A DNA stretch of 64,000 nucleotides from a bacterium (GTDB lineage Bacteria > SZUA-182 > SZUA-191 > JAJRXT01): NCBI GenBank assembly GCA_024276125.1, contig JAJRXT010000085.1, forward strand, positions 1-64,000, given 5' to 3'. The first letter of the stretch is position 1, and each line of letters begins with the position of its first letter. The notes under the pieces are model-generated. The model did no database searches. It saw only the letters and a list, made by a program, of their open reading frames with translations, and was not told where the DNA came from. A program made the position numbers and the translations under genes. Shown one piece after another: positions 10,616 through 20,800 of the stretch.

Positions 10616-11863
10616 TTAGTTCTGTTGATGTAACAGGTGGTTATACTTGGTGGAAACATAGTTTAAAATTTGTTGGTAAGCTTGACAAAAATGGTCTCCA
10701 CCGTCTTTACCGCCGCCGTTGATTAGACGGTGATAAGTGCATCCTCCCCGACAAATATGGTTCCATTTACACTCAGAGCATCTCTTGGGCAGCGTACCAA
10801 AATTGTTTTTAAACTTTTGATATTTTCTGCCGGTTAATACATATTTCAAACTGTTTTGTTCAATATTTCCGAAATTATACTCTTTGTAAGGTAAATAGCG
10901 ATCGCAGCACGGCCATATGCTGCCTTCCTGATCAACCCGAATAATTTTGTGACAATTGCCGTTTAACCAGCAGATATCGTTCCGATAACCCAAAAAAGCT
11001 TTTATCAGGCTGTCGAGTAAATTTATTTTCAATTCATCTATACCGCTGTCTAACCAAAGATCGAATAATTGGCAGACAAAATCCGCATAATACTCTACAG
11101 ATGAATTTGTAACATACAAGTCAGGATTGACGCTTAGATTATGTAAATTGTTTTTAACGAAAAAATCTAAAAATTCTTCAGGCGAACAAAAATTGTTTTT
11201 ATTTATGACAGAAATAACGCCAAAAGATTTATTGTTAAGGTTTAGGCGCTTTATTGCCCGCATTACATTGTTAAAACTGCCTTTTTGCGAAGGATATTTA
11301 CGATGAGAATCATGTATTTTTTTCGGACCGTCCAAACTGATGCCAATTTCAAAATTATTTTTTTTGAAGAAATTGATCCATTTTTCAGTAAGTAAAGTTG
11401 CATTGGTCTGAACGACATTCCTTATTCTGCTATATGTGGAGGCGTATTTTTTTTGTAATTTTAATGCCTTTTCATAAAAATCTATACCGGCTAAAAGCGG
11501 TTCCCCTCCATGCCATACAAATACCAGATTATTAGAGATGCTCATAGCCTGCCAAATAATCTTTGAAAGCATTTGTTCAGACATTATGGCCTTATTTTTA
11601 GAAAAAGCCTTGTGTCCGGGACTGTTAAAGCAGTAATCGCAATTTAAATTACAGCGATAATCTACCGGTGTAATTATGATTGTATTTAATAAGTCAGCTT
11701 TTCTAAAAGAAGCGGATTCTGTTAGGGCGCTATTTCTTTTTATTGACAAAAAGGCGCTTAGCTCATCGGCTTCTTGTTCCTGATGATGCGCTATCAGTTC
11801 TTTTAAGCGTTGATGCTGATTTTTATGCTGGTTTGCGTTTTTATAAAGTACATTTGTTTTCAT
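10616..11863 (-). CDS. Radical SAM/SPASM domain protein (peptide maturase-like)
   Basis: 415 aa. The radical SAM cluster motif CNLNCDYC (Cys71, Cys75, Cys78) is followed by VWHGGEPLL and ISLDGPKKIHDSHR, typical of sulfatase-maturase/RiPP-maturase enzymes. The C-terminal third has a SPASM-type cysteine set (CHKII, WPCCDRY, CSECKWNHICRGGC and a final FCQAY) for auxiliary 4Fe-4S clusters. The first 60 residues are His/Gln-rich and unusual for the family. Its ATG overlaps the end of the pqqD-like gene by 23 bp, implying coupled expression with the likely peptide-binding partner. A role in radical modification of a ribosomal peptide is inferred from this pairing. Confidence 0.88.
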   Translation of the reverse strand: MKTNVLYKNANQHKNQHQRLKELIAHHQEQEADELSAFLSIKRNSALTESASFRKADLLNTIIITPVDYRCNLNCDYCFNSPGHKAFSKNKAIMSEQMLSKIIWQAMSISNNLVFVWHGGEPLLAGIDFYEKALKLQKKYASTYSRIRNVVQTNATLLTEKWINFFKKNNFEIGISLDGPKKIHDSHRKYPSQKGSFNNVMRAIKRLNLNNKSFGVISVINKNNFCSPEEFLDFFVKNNLHNLSVNPDLYVTNSSVEYYADFVCQLFDLWLDSGIDELKINLLDSLIKAFLGYRNDICWLNGNCHKIIRVDQEGSIWPCCDRYLPYKEYNFGNIEQNSLKYVLTGRKYQKFKNNFGTLPKRCSECKWNHICRGGCTYHRLINGGGKDGGDHFCQAYQQILNYVSTKYNHLLHQQN

Positions 11864-12125
11864 TGTGTAATAAACCCAAGTTTGAAAAATCGGTTATAAT
11901 TTTTTCTAAATCCTTTTTTACATCATGGTCAAAGCTTAATTTATAGGTACTTTTTAATTTTCTTTCAACTTCATCCAGCCTGGTGGTTCCGTCACAGCAG
12001 TCCCATACTATTTCAGCGGTAAGGTTCAAAATATGTACGGTTTCCTGGTTGGTGTCATACAGCATGGCTTCATTGCCTATTTTACGTCTTAATATTCCTG
12101 ATTTTTGTTTTGGCAGTGTCTGCAT
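11841..12125 (-). CDS. PqqD-like protein (RiPP recognition element)
   Basis: 94 aa. The pattern LNLTAEIVWDCCDGTTRLDEV followed by an amphipathic helix and DLEKIITDFSNLGLL is that of the PqqD winged-helix fold, which binds leader peptides and presents them to a radical SAM enzyme. The start is secured by AAGGAGA 7 nt before the ATG even though this lies inside the 3' end of the upstream gene (44-bp overlap). It is followed by the radical SAM/SPASM gene with overlap. Similar PqqD proteins also occur beside HPr-kinase-like genes outside classical RiPP loci, so the leader-peptide role is inference. Confidence 0.88.
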   Translation of the reverse strand: MQTLPKQKSGILRRKIGNEAMLYDTNQETVHILNLTAEIVWDCCDGTTRLDEVERKLKSTYKLSFDHDVKKDLEKIITDFSNLGLLHNENKCTL

Positions 12126-12645
12126 TTGGTGTCTCCTTGTCTCTTTTTACTGGTGTATTATTATTATGCTGTTTAATTATTGGTGGTTTTTCTTTGGTTA
12201 AATAAACAGCTTTTGAATATGAATAAATCGCCATAAAAAAATTTAAACTACGCCAAAACAAGCAATTGCAATTAATGGTGAAAACAGGCGTTATTATTTT
12301 TTCAACCTTGCCCAAAATATTTTCTTTTGACAATACCAGCTGATCAAATTGTTTATTAAAATCTCCTTTGGTTAGATAGAGTGAAAATAATGGTGTTTTT
12401 TTGATGCGTTTGACTACGCGGTGTGCGATCAATCTGTCTTGGTGGTGAAAAACGACAATCTCGCCCAGCCTGATTTTATTTAAGTTGTGCTCAACAACCA
12501 ATCTACTGCCCGGTTTAATAAATGGCCACATGCTAAAGCCGGAGAGGGTGGAGGCGCTGTTTTCTCCCAATTTGCCCCAAATTTCTGTTATTGCTTTTAT
12601 TTGCAGGGCTGTAGGTCTTTTTTCTACATTTGAGGTCTTTAACAT
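12082..12645 (-). CDS. S24/S26-family signal-peptidase-like protein
   Basis: 187 aa. LSGFSMWPFIKPGSRLVVEH matches the SMxP box with the nucleophile Ser, followed by GEIVVFHHQDRLIAHRVVKR. The second conserved position is His (IAHRVV) rather than the Lys of housekeeping LepB, as in the Ser-His type S26B group. The C-terminal ~60 residues include one likely membrane stretch (FWRSLNFFMAIYSYSKAVYL) and a charged tail. It starts 5 bp after the HPr-kinase-like gene. A pathway-specific protease for a precursor or exported product is inferred from context. Confidence 0.82.
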   Translation of the reverse strand: MLKTSNVEKRPTALQIKAITEIWGKLGENSASTLSGFSMWPFIKPGSRLVVEHNLNKIRLGEIVVFHHQDRLIAHRVVKRIKKTPLFSLYLTKGDFNKQFDQLVLSKENILGKVEKIITPVFTINCNCLFWRSLNFFMAIYSYSKAVYLTKEKPPIIKQHNNNTPVKRDKETPNADTAKTKIRNIKT

Positions 12646-12650
12646 ACCGA

Positions 12651-13679
12651 TTATTGTTCTATTACTTCTTTGATTAAATCAAGTGTTTTTTCTAAAGAGC
12701 CCGGCAACAGGAAGTAGCATTTTAGATCATTGAATATCGGCGTTAGTGAAAAGAGTGTTTTTGCAGGTTCGTCAATTCGGACGTAGGAAGATGACATGGT
12801 ATATTGGAGGGCGTCTCTGGCCTTGGCGTTTTTTACTTGGGGTTCTTCTTTAAAGCCTTTTAAAATGAAAAAATGGGCTGCGCGACAATGCTGGTTATTG
12901 GCGCCCATATTCAAATCCCTTGGATTTATAAGCCAACGCTGTTTACCGTCGCTGCCTTGGTAAATTTGTTGTTTTTCAGAAAGAATCGGTTTAAAAAAAT
13001 CTATTGAATTCTCTCTTAGGCAAATACTTTTGGGAAAAGGGCGCAATTTATGGGTATCAAGTTCAAAACAGACCACCTCGTCGGAGAGAAAATCAAAGCC
13101 CTTATTAGCCAGCCCAAGGCTTAGAGTGCTTTTTCCGCTCATAGTTTCACCGGCGAGTATTATTCCCTGGCCATTATAAGAAAGGCTGGCTGCATGAAAG
13201 AAAAAGCATTCTTTTGACATACTTGCAATAAGTATGGTAATCAAAAATTCGGCAATAGAATATAGCTGTTCATTATCGTCTTGGTTGTCTAAAATATTTA
13301 TTTCCGTAAGCGGCGGTTTGGTTTTGGGACTCACTCCCAGATAAGCCAGATTAGCTTCTTTTTGTTGTGAATCTTTGTAGATACTTATAATACCATTGTC
13401 TGTTTTGTATATGAAATGAGTGCAAAAAGGGGACTGTAGTATAAGGTGAGAGTTGAGCTGACCATTTTCAAAAAAATTAATTTCTATAGTATTAATAGTA
13501 TCTTTTTTAGAAAAATAAGAAAATAATTGTTCTAATACTTGCAACAAATGAGGTGAGTTAGATTTAAACTTAATTTTTAAATCAAAGAAATTATAAGAAT
13601 TATGAAAAGGTAAACCGACTTTGTTTAAATCAGCTATATTATATTGTTTAATTTTTTCGTAAATACTGGCTAGTTTCAT
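12651..13679 (-). CDS. HPr-kinase-like P-loop protein
   Basis: 342 aa. The C-terminal half reads FFFHAASLSYNGQGIILAGE and then TMSGKST: a Walker A of the HprK/PEPCK type (residues ~177-184), followed by GFDFLSDEVVCFEL with the acidic pair expected for HprK-like catalysis. The N-terminal 150 residues are unlike true HprK. Such HprK-related proteins are known to travel with PqqD-like and PF14907-type genes, as here. First gene of the minus-strand set; 5 bp to the next gene. Target residue and substrate are unknown. Confidence 0.82.
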   Translation of the reverse strand: MKLASIYEKIKQYNIADLNKVGLPFHNSYNFFDLKIKFKSNSPHLLQVLEQLFSYFSKKDTINTIEINFFENGQLNSHLILQSPFCTHFIYKTDNGIISIYKDSQQKEANLAYLGVSPKTKPPLTEINILDNQDDNEQLYSIAEFLITILIASMSKECFFFHAASLSYNGQGIILAGETMSGKSTLSLGLANKGFDFLSDEVVCFELDTHKLRPFPKSICLRENSIDFFKPILSEKQQIYQGSDGKQRWLINPRDLNMGANNQHCRAAHFFILKGFKEEPQVKNAKARDALQYTMSSSYVRIDEPAKTLFSLTPIFNDLKCYFLLPGSLEKTLDLIKEVIEQ

Positions 13680-14839
13680 AACTTATTTTATGAATTTAAG
13701 GTGGTATATTTACTTAAAACAACATCCTGAATAATTGCTTTAAGTGGACATAAATATTATTTGCAATGATTTGTGGCAAACCTGTGCTATAACGACACCC
13801 CCGCATCATTTTGGGTGTTGCTTGTTCATCGCCACAACATGTAGTATGGTAGCTTATCCATGTCTACAATGTCAAGGAAAAAAATAAAAAATTTGCAGCT
13901 ATTGCTAAAGTTCCGGCAGGCATGTGCCGTTTTGTTTTTAAACAGCATAAAAAACATAAATTCTCTGCTAAAGATTAACGCCCGAATTATTCGGGCTATT
14001 GCTATTTTGGCTTAAGAAAAAATAACTTCCACATTTTCGCATCTAATCTTCTAAGTCATATTCAAATGATCTTCAAAAGCAACATCATCGAATTAGCGCT
14101 GCTAGTCCTCAAATTTTGCTTTAATCAGATCGTTTTGGGTCTAACCCAAATTTTAGCGCGAAAATGCGCAACTTATTTTTTTCTTAAGCCCTTTGTTGTT
14201 GCTTTCATTATAAGGTTGATATTGTTTTTGTGAATAAATCCGAATATTCTTTTTATATACAATTTTTATACCATTAAAAAAAATGGAATATTTCCACCTA
14301 TTGAGAGTATCATTATTACAAAAGGCACGGTTGCTGATTAATGTCTTTTGGGTGAAGGTGTGGTTAATCTCACTGTGGCTCGTTTGTACATGACTGATAT
14401 GGTTGATTGTGAAAAATGGTATAACTAGTTGAAAATTATCATGAATAACTTGTCTTTTACCTGTTTTCTTGTTATACTATAAAATATAGGTGGTTTTGTT
14501 GTATTATTTTTATGAGGCGCTTGATATGATGTATCCTTCCCGCTCAAAAAAACCATAATAAAACTTAATTTCTTGTGCAAGCGATAATATATTCGACTAT
14601 TGGCGTTCGTGTTGTTTTGTCTGATTGATTGTCGCCTTGGGTATGGATTTAGAACGCCTACGAGTACGGCGCTGCGTCAGTTTTTTTTTGGGGGGGGGTA
14701 GCTTATGTTGTAGCTATGATGGCTTTAGAATGATAGTGAAAAAACTGATGTTTTTAAGCATGGAACATAGCGAAACATAAATAAATTTTTCGGGTTTATG
14801 TAAAAGGTGCATCTTTTTATTTAAATGAGGTAGTGATCT
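13680..14839. other. Long non-coding region between divergent genes
   Basis: About 1.16 kb with no credible ORF. It holds a palindrome CCCGAATTATTCGGGC (near 13980-13996) similar to copies at ~40414 and ~63608; the MITE-like element at 14009-14190 (listed separately); and an adjacent T9-G9 tract (14681-14698) about 140 bp upstream of the giant gene. GAGG at 14827-14830 precedes its ATG. No clear sigma70 promoter was found. Confidence 0.5.
14009..14190. mobile_element. MITE-like element, family A (copy 1)
   Basis: About 182 bp with inverted ends GGCTTAAGAAAAAATAA and TTATTTTTTTCTTAAGCC. The body (CACATTTTCGCATCTAATCT, then GAATTAGCGC and GTCCTCAAATTTTGCTTT) matches the element at 51563-51751 almost base for base, although the outermost ends differ. 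No ORF inside. Confidence 0.75.
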
Positions 14840-17800
14840 ATGTATAGGTCTGTTGTTAAGAATATTGGGTATAGGTTTACCTGTTGGGCTGTCTTATTCG
14901 GCTTGGCAGGTTTTTTTATAAATACCCCTGCGTATGCGGTGGATTATACAGTACCCGGTACTCATGCGGATTTACAGAGCGCTATATACAGTGCGGCGGC
15001 CGACGGCGCCAACAGTAACATAACTATTACGGCGGCAGGAGTGTATAACGGCCCCTTTGTGGTGCCGTATACCGCATCCGAGCGTTCATACGAGTTAAAC
15101 ATAATCGGTACCTCATCACTTAGCCGCGATCAGATTATCTTAGATAATCCTACCGCAGGTATTGCCCGCGGTATTCCCATACCCGCCGTAATAGCTGCTG
15201 AATTCGACGTTATAGGCACCATGCAGGTTACTGGTATGCCCATGAAATTAAGCCATTTAACCATTACCGCATCGGAAATATTACAAAACGGCGGCATGGA
15301 AGGAACATATAGCGCAGGACTTGCCCCCGACTGGGCTAAAAGCGGCGCCATATCTGTTTCTGAAGTAACCTATGATACCATGGCCGCACTTGAAGTCTTA
15401 GACGGCGACCAGGCCCAAGCCTTTACCAATTCCGATATCAATAACTATATCTATACAGTAATCCCCGGCGCCAGTTTAGGCACAGAGCGTACCTATACCT
15501 TCAGTATATGGTTCAGGCGCACCGGCGGCGCCGGTAATGTTATCGCCCAATTAATCGGCGCAGCCACGGCCAGCCTATCCACATCAATAGTAAATTACCC
15601 GGATATGTATAATCAGTTAACCTATACATTTACCACCCCGGCCATAGCTGCCGACTTAACTATCAAACTTTACTGTTCTGATACCGCAACCTCTGCGGTG
15701 GCTGACGGTGCGGCAATAGCCTCGCCGCTTACAGCCGGCGTATTTTTTAAAGGACCGGCCGCAGCCAATAGCTTACAAGGCGTATCAGACTGTGTGGTGC
15801 GCAATATCGGCCATATATCCAAAAAAGCAGGCAATGCTTACCAGCCGGCCAGCTGGGCGGATTTGGATGACCCCATGATAGGCTATGGCGATGATGTACA
15901 CGGTAACGCTATTGTAGCCTTTTCCGGCTCCACTCCGCTTATTACAGATAATGATATCCGCTATAATTACGATGGCGTAAGCATTGCCGATAATACCTTA
16001 GGCTCAAGCGGAGTACAAGGCGATAACCCGCGCTTGTGGAGTACCGATTATGCCGATTATACCTACTGGCAGATGGGGCAGCGCATCCGCTATAATGCCC
16101 GCTTTGGCGTTGCCGTGCGAAACGGCGCAACACCGTATATTGGTATGCGCGACGGCGGCGGCGCTTGGCCGCTTGATTATGCAAATGATATATCCGCTAA
16201 CGGCTTCGCCAATATCGCCATGCAGGATGATTCGGCTCCGCGGATTTATTATAATTTTATTCAGGGTAATTTCGATTATTTATATGACCTGTATTATGCC
16301 GGAGAGCGCAATCCCAGCGGACGCGGGATAATCGGCAGAGAGAATTCGGCGGCTATAATCGTCGGCAACTGGATATTCGACCATAATAAGGCGGGTGTTG
16401 CTGTCCGTGACAATGCAACGCCGCAGGTGGGCTATGCTGCAAGCTGGCTTACCGATCCCACCGATGTTAGAGTCAATAATATATATGGCAATAATTACTA
16501 CAGCGTATTAGACGTATCCGATCCGGATTATATCGCCTGTACGCACGGAGCCTTTGATAATATAGATTGTGCGGCCGTCGGTTCCATGGACGGAGCGCAG
16601 GCTGATGTATACAACAATTATATAAACTACAATTATTTTGCCGGAGTGGGCTCGCGTGACTGGGCGGCGCCTGATGTGCGCAGCAATTGGCTTGAGGGCA
16701 ATGTACTGGGCATGTCGTTTATGTCGGTACGCGACTCATCCACTGTCGCGGCGCGCATTGGCGGCTCTGCCGCAGGCGAAGGCAATGAAATGTACTATAA
16801 TGAAATCGGTATTGCCATAAGAAACAGCGGTAACCGAGTAAACCGCGTACTGATTGAAGGCAACCAGATTTATGAAAATGTGGATACCGGCCGCGGAGTT
16901 GGTATTGCCGTTAATAATTCATATGTCAATATAACCGATAATACGATCTCATCCAATGCTTATGCCGATCTGCCTTCGGGCAGAAAATCGGCTATTGCCT
17001 TATTCAATAGTTCAGACGCTAAAATTACCTATAACCGCATATTAAATAACTTAGGCGTGGGAATATCCGCTCAGGATTCGGTAGTGGAGATTGAAAACAA
17101 CCTGATTGCCGATAATTTTAGCGGTACTTACGGCTACGGGGTAATGTTGGGCGGCGTAGACGGCGATGATTATATTGGTTATTTATTTAACGGCGGGTTT
17201 GAAGACGAGCAATTAGGTTCTGAGACCTGCTGCTACAGCGTAGCGCCGGAATGGAAAATGGCCGGCAGCATCTGGGCGACTGAAAATACTGCTGATACGC
17301 TGGTAGGCAGTTCTTCTCAGGAATTCGGCGTAGGCGGCGCAAACAGCAGTTATTTATACTATCCTGCAATGGTTGCCGCCGGCTATCAGTATCATTTCAG
17401 CGGTTTTTTATATAAAACAGCGGGTACGGGTACGCTTTATGTACAATTATCGGAACCTGCATATAACAGCGTATATACTACGCTTAGCGTATCCGGCGCC
17501 GGCTGGACTCAAATTTCGCATACATTTCAGGCTGTATCTGATGATCTATACGTAAAAATTTATGCAACAGGCGCCGGAACCAAGGGCGTGGCTGATGATT
17601 TTGAGCTTATAAAGACTAAACCCGGCAGCTTAGTTAAAAAGTTTAATCATAACCTGATGGTAGGCGACGCTTGGTATTTCGGGCGGTATGATACCAATTT
17701 GGTCTATATTGAAGGTAATACCAATGTACGGGAATTAAAGCATAATATACTGGGTCGCTGCCGATTGGGCGTGTTGGTTGAACCGGGACAATCTGAGCAT

Positions 17801-20800
17801 ACAGGCTCTCTGCCGGTACAAGGCGCTCTGGCGGCTAATGAGATAAAGCTGGCAGCAGGCGCCTCCAGCGTGGATGATGCTTATGTTGGCATGGTTTTGG
17901 TAATTGATGCCTCAAGTTCCGCTATCCCCAAAGAGGCGGTTGTAACCGCCTATAACGGCACAACGCAAGTTGCTGCGATTGAATATCCTGTATGGGTTAC
18001 TGCGCCGGCTGCCGGTGAGACCTACACACTATATAGTCGTAGAGGACGGCCTGATCCGGGGAGTATAGATTATAACTTGGTATATGCCTGGGCCGCGGGC
18101 GCTGATACGGACGGTGTATCAGACGGTTATATGCTAAACGGTCTGTTGCCGGGCGAGAATACCTATTATTACGGCGAGTATTACGGTAGTCCAGTTGCCG
18201 CATTTTTTAAGGATTCCAATCACGAAAACGCATTGGTGCAGGATTATCATGTACAAGAGGATGCGCCGATATACAGTTATACGTATAGAAACGGCGCTTA
18301 TGATTGCAATGGCACGCATTTGGGACCTGATTGTAATTTCACCTATCCGCCGGTTGATTATCCTTATTATTGGCCGACGGATACCCCCTTTCCGGCAGCG
18401 CCCGCCGCAGATAGCGCCGCGCCGCAGCTTATTTCTATAAATCCAGCGGACGGATACGCTACAGCCTCAGCTAACACCAGAATTACCATATACCTACAGG
18501 ATCAGGGTACTGGGACGGCTAACAGCGGGTTCTCAGCAGGCGGGATTACCCGCAGCAGTCTACAGGTACAAATAAACAGTCCAACCTACAGCGCTGTATA
18601 TACCTATGGAGATCCTGAGTTAAGCATACTGCCGGATTATAACAATGCCTCGCAATATAACGTATTATTTACTCCGTCTGGCTCACTGGGAATCGGTACG
18701 GTTAATGTGGGGATTTCTGTTGCTGACGTACAGGGGAATATTTACAGCACAGGCACGCCGTATAGTTTTACTACGGTAAGCGGCGATGCGGCTGCTCCGC
18801 AAATTGTAGATTTCTTTCCAAAAGCTGAAAACAGTTGTATTACTTCACACTTACAGCCGGCTGATATACCGATTCAATTTGACCTAGTAGATACTGCATC
18901 CGGGGTTGATATAGAAAGCGGCTCTCTTACAGTACAGACTTGGACTGCCGGCGGCGCCTTGCCCCAGAGCCTATATAATGGGTCTATTTATTCTTATACT
19001 GTAACCAAAAATACTCCGCTATATTCCAGTTATACGGTTTTTTACCGCCCGGACTGCGATTATGATAACAGTGTAGTGGTAAGCGCAACTGTAGCGGCTT
19101 ATGATCAGGAAAACAACATACTTTCTACGCGCCGTAAATTTTGTATAGCGGCAGATACTACGCCGCCGGAAGATGTCGCTTATTTTAAGGCAAAGGTAGT
19201 TGCCCAAGCGGTGGTTTCCTTAACTTGGGATGCCAGCGTGGACAGCCCGTTATATGACGGTTCGCGCCCTGATCCATGCGATACCGGCGATTTGAGCCAC
19301 TATGAGCTTTGGGTATGCGGCGCTGATATTACAGACAGCCTGATATGCACTTTCGGCGACTGGCAGTTGTGGAGAACCGGTATCAGCAATGTTGCTGTCA
19401 GCCTTGATTTATACGATCTGCCTGAGGGTAAATATAAGTTCAGGCTGCGGGGCGTGGATAATGCGGGCAATAAGAGTATTGGCGCCTTAAGCAATAAAAA
19501 TGTATTTTATCCGTATGGCGAGCCGGTTACCCTTTATACGGGCTATTTTGATGATAATTATGATGGTATGAGCGATGATTTTTCCGGGATGTATTTAAGT
19601 AACTGGCTGCATCTAGGCGACGGAGCTTTCAATATAAGCGCTTCTAAGCTGGCGGTCTCAAGCAGTGATGCGGAGCTATTGGCTCATGATTTTAGCGCCG
19701 GTAATTTTGAATATACGGCAGATTTAACATTGGGCGCCGGCGAGGCCGGTTATCTGCTTATGCGTAAGCTTGAAGACAGCGAGGTGGGTTCCACCGGTTA
19801 TGCGGCGTTTGTGGATTTGGCAAACAGCCGTATCGGTATTTATCATTTAGGCGATGCTGCGGTGGTAGCCCAAACGGCGATTACGCCCAATACGGGTACC
19901 TATAATATGAAAGTAACTGCTGTCGGTAACCAGATAAGCCTTACCGTAACAGGCGCCGCCAGCGGCAGTACCAGCTATAATACTGCTACGACTTACAGTT
20001 TTGGGCAGGTTGGTATATGGCAGCCGGATACGGGAAGCGGTTTGACGGTTTCTGTGGTGGAATTTGACGATATAGTAATTAAAGACTATACCGACCGTTG
20101 GAGTTCTACCGGTTCATGGAATACTACGGGTACAGTCGGCGGAAGTTACAGCATGCAGCCATTATCTGATAATCAGGATATACAGGTAACTGATTTGGCG
20201 CTGCCGGACAGCTTTATTTTGCAAGCCGATGTAACTATAGGGGCGGAAGGCTCTGAAGGCTGCCTGATGTTTAATAAAGAAAATGAGGGTTCGGTTGTAA
20301 CCAGCGGTTATATGGCCTGTATTGAGACTACAGTTACCTCAGATTATGTAAGAATATACCGCAAAGACGGTAATCTTGCCACCCCGATAGCTACTACCAC
20401 TTCGCAAACGATTGATACCGGAACTACTTATCATTTAAAATTAATGGTATCCGGCTCTACTATAGCCTTATACGGATCATCTACCGCGGTAAAGCCGTAT
20501 GATTATGACCGCTGGGCGGTAGCCTCTGATTCTACTTATAGTAACGGAGCGGCGGGTTTCTGGCAGCAGACCGGTAAAGGCGCCGATGTAACCTATGACA
20601 ATTTAACCTTTGGCGAGACGTCTGCTTTTAGAATACCAGATTCATCTTTAGGCAATCAGTATATAGTAACTTATTATGCTGGTAATCCCACTCAGCAGTA
20701 TAATACTATTCAGAGCAAGATAAACAATGCTTCATATGGTGATTATCTATATTTTGCCGGTTGTAACCCGTCTCAGGTTATTTATGATATCGGAGATAAT

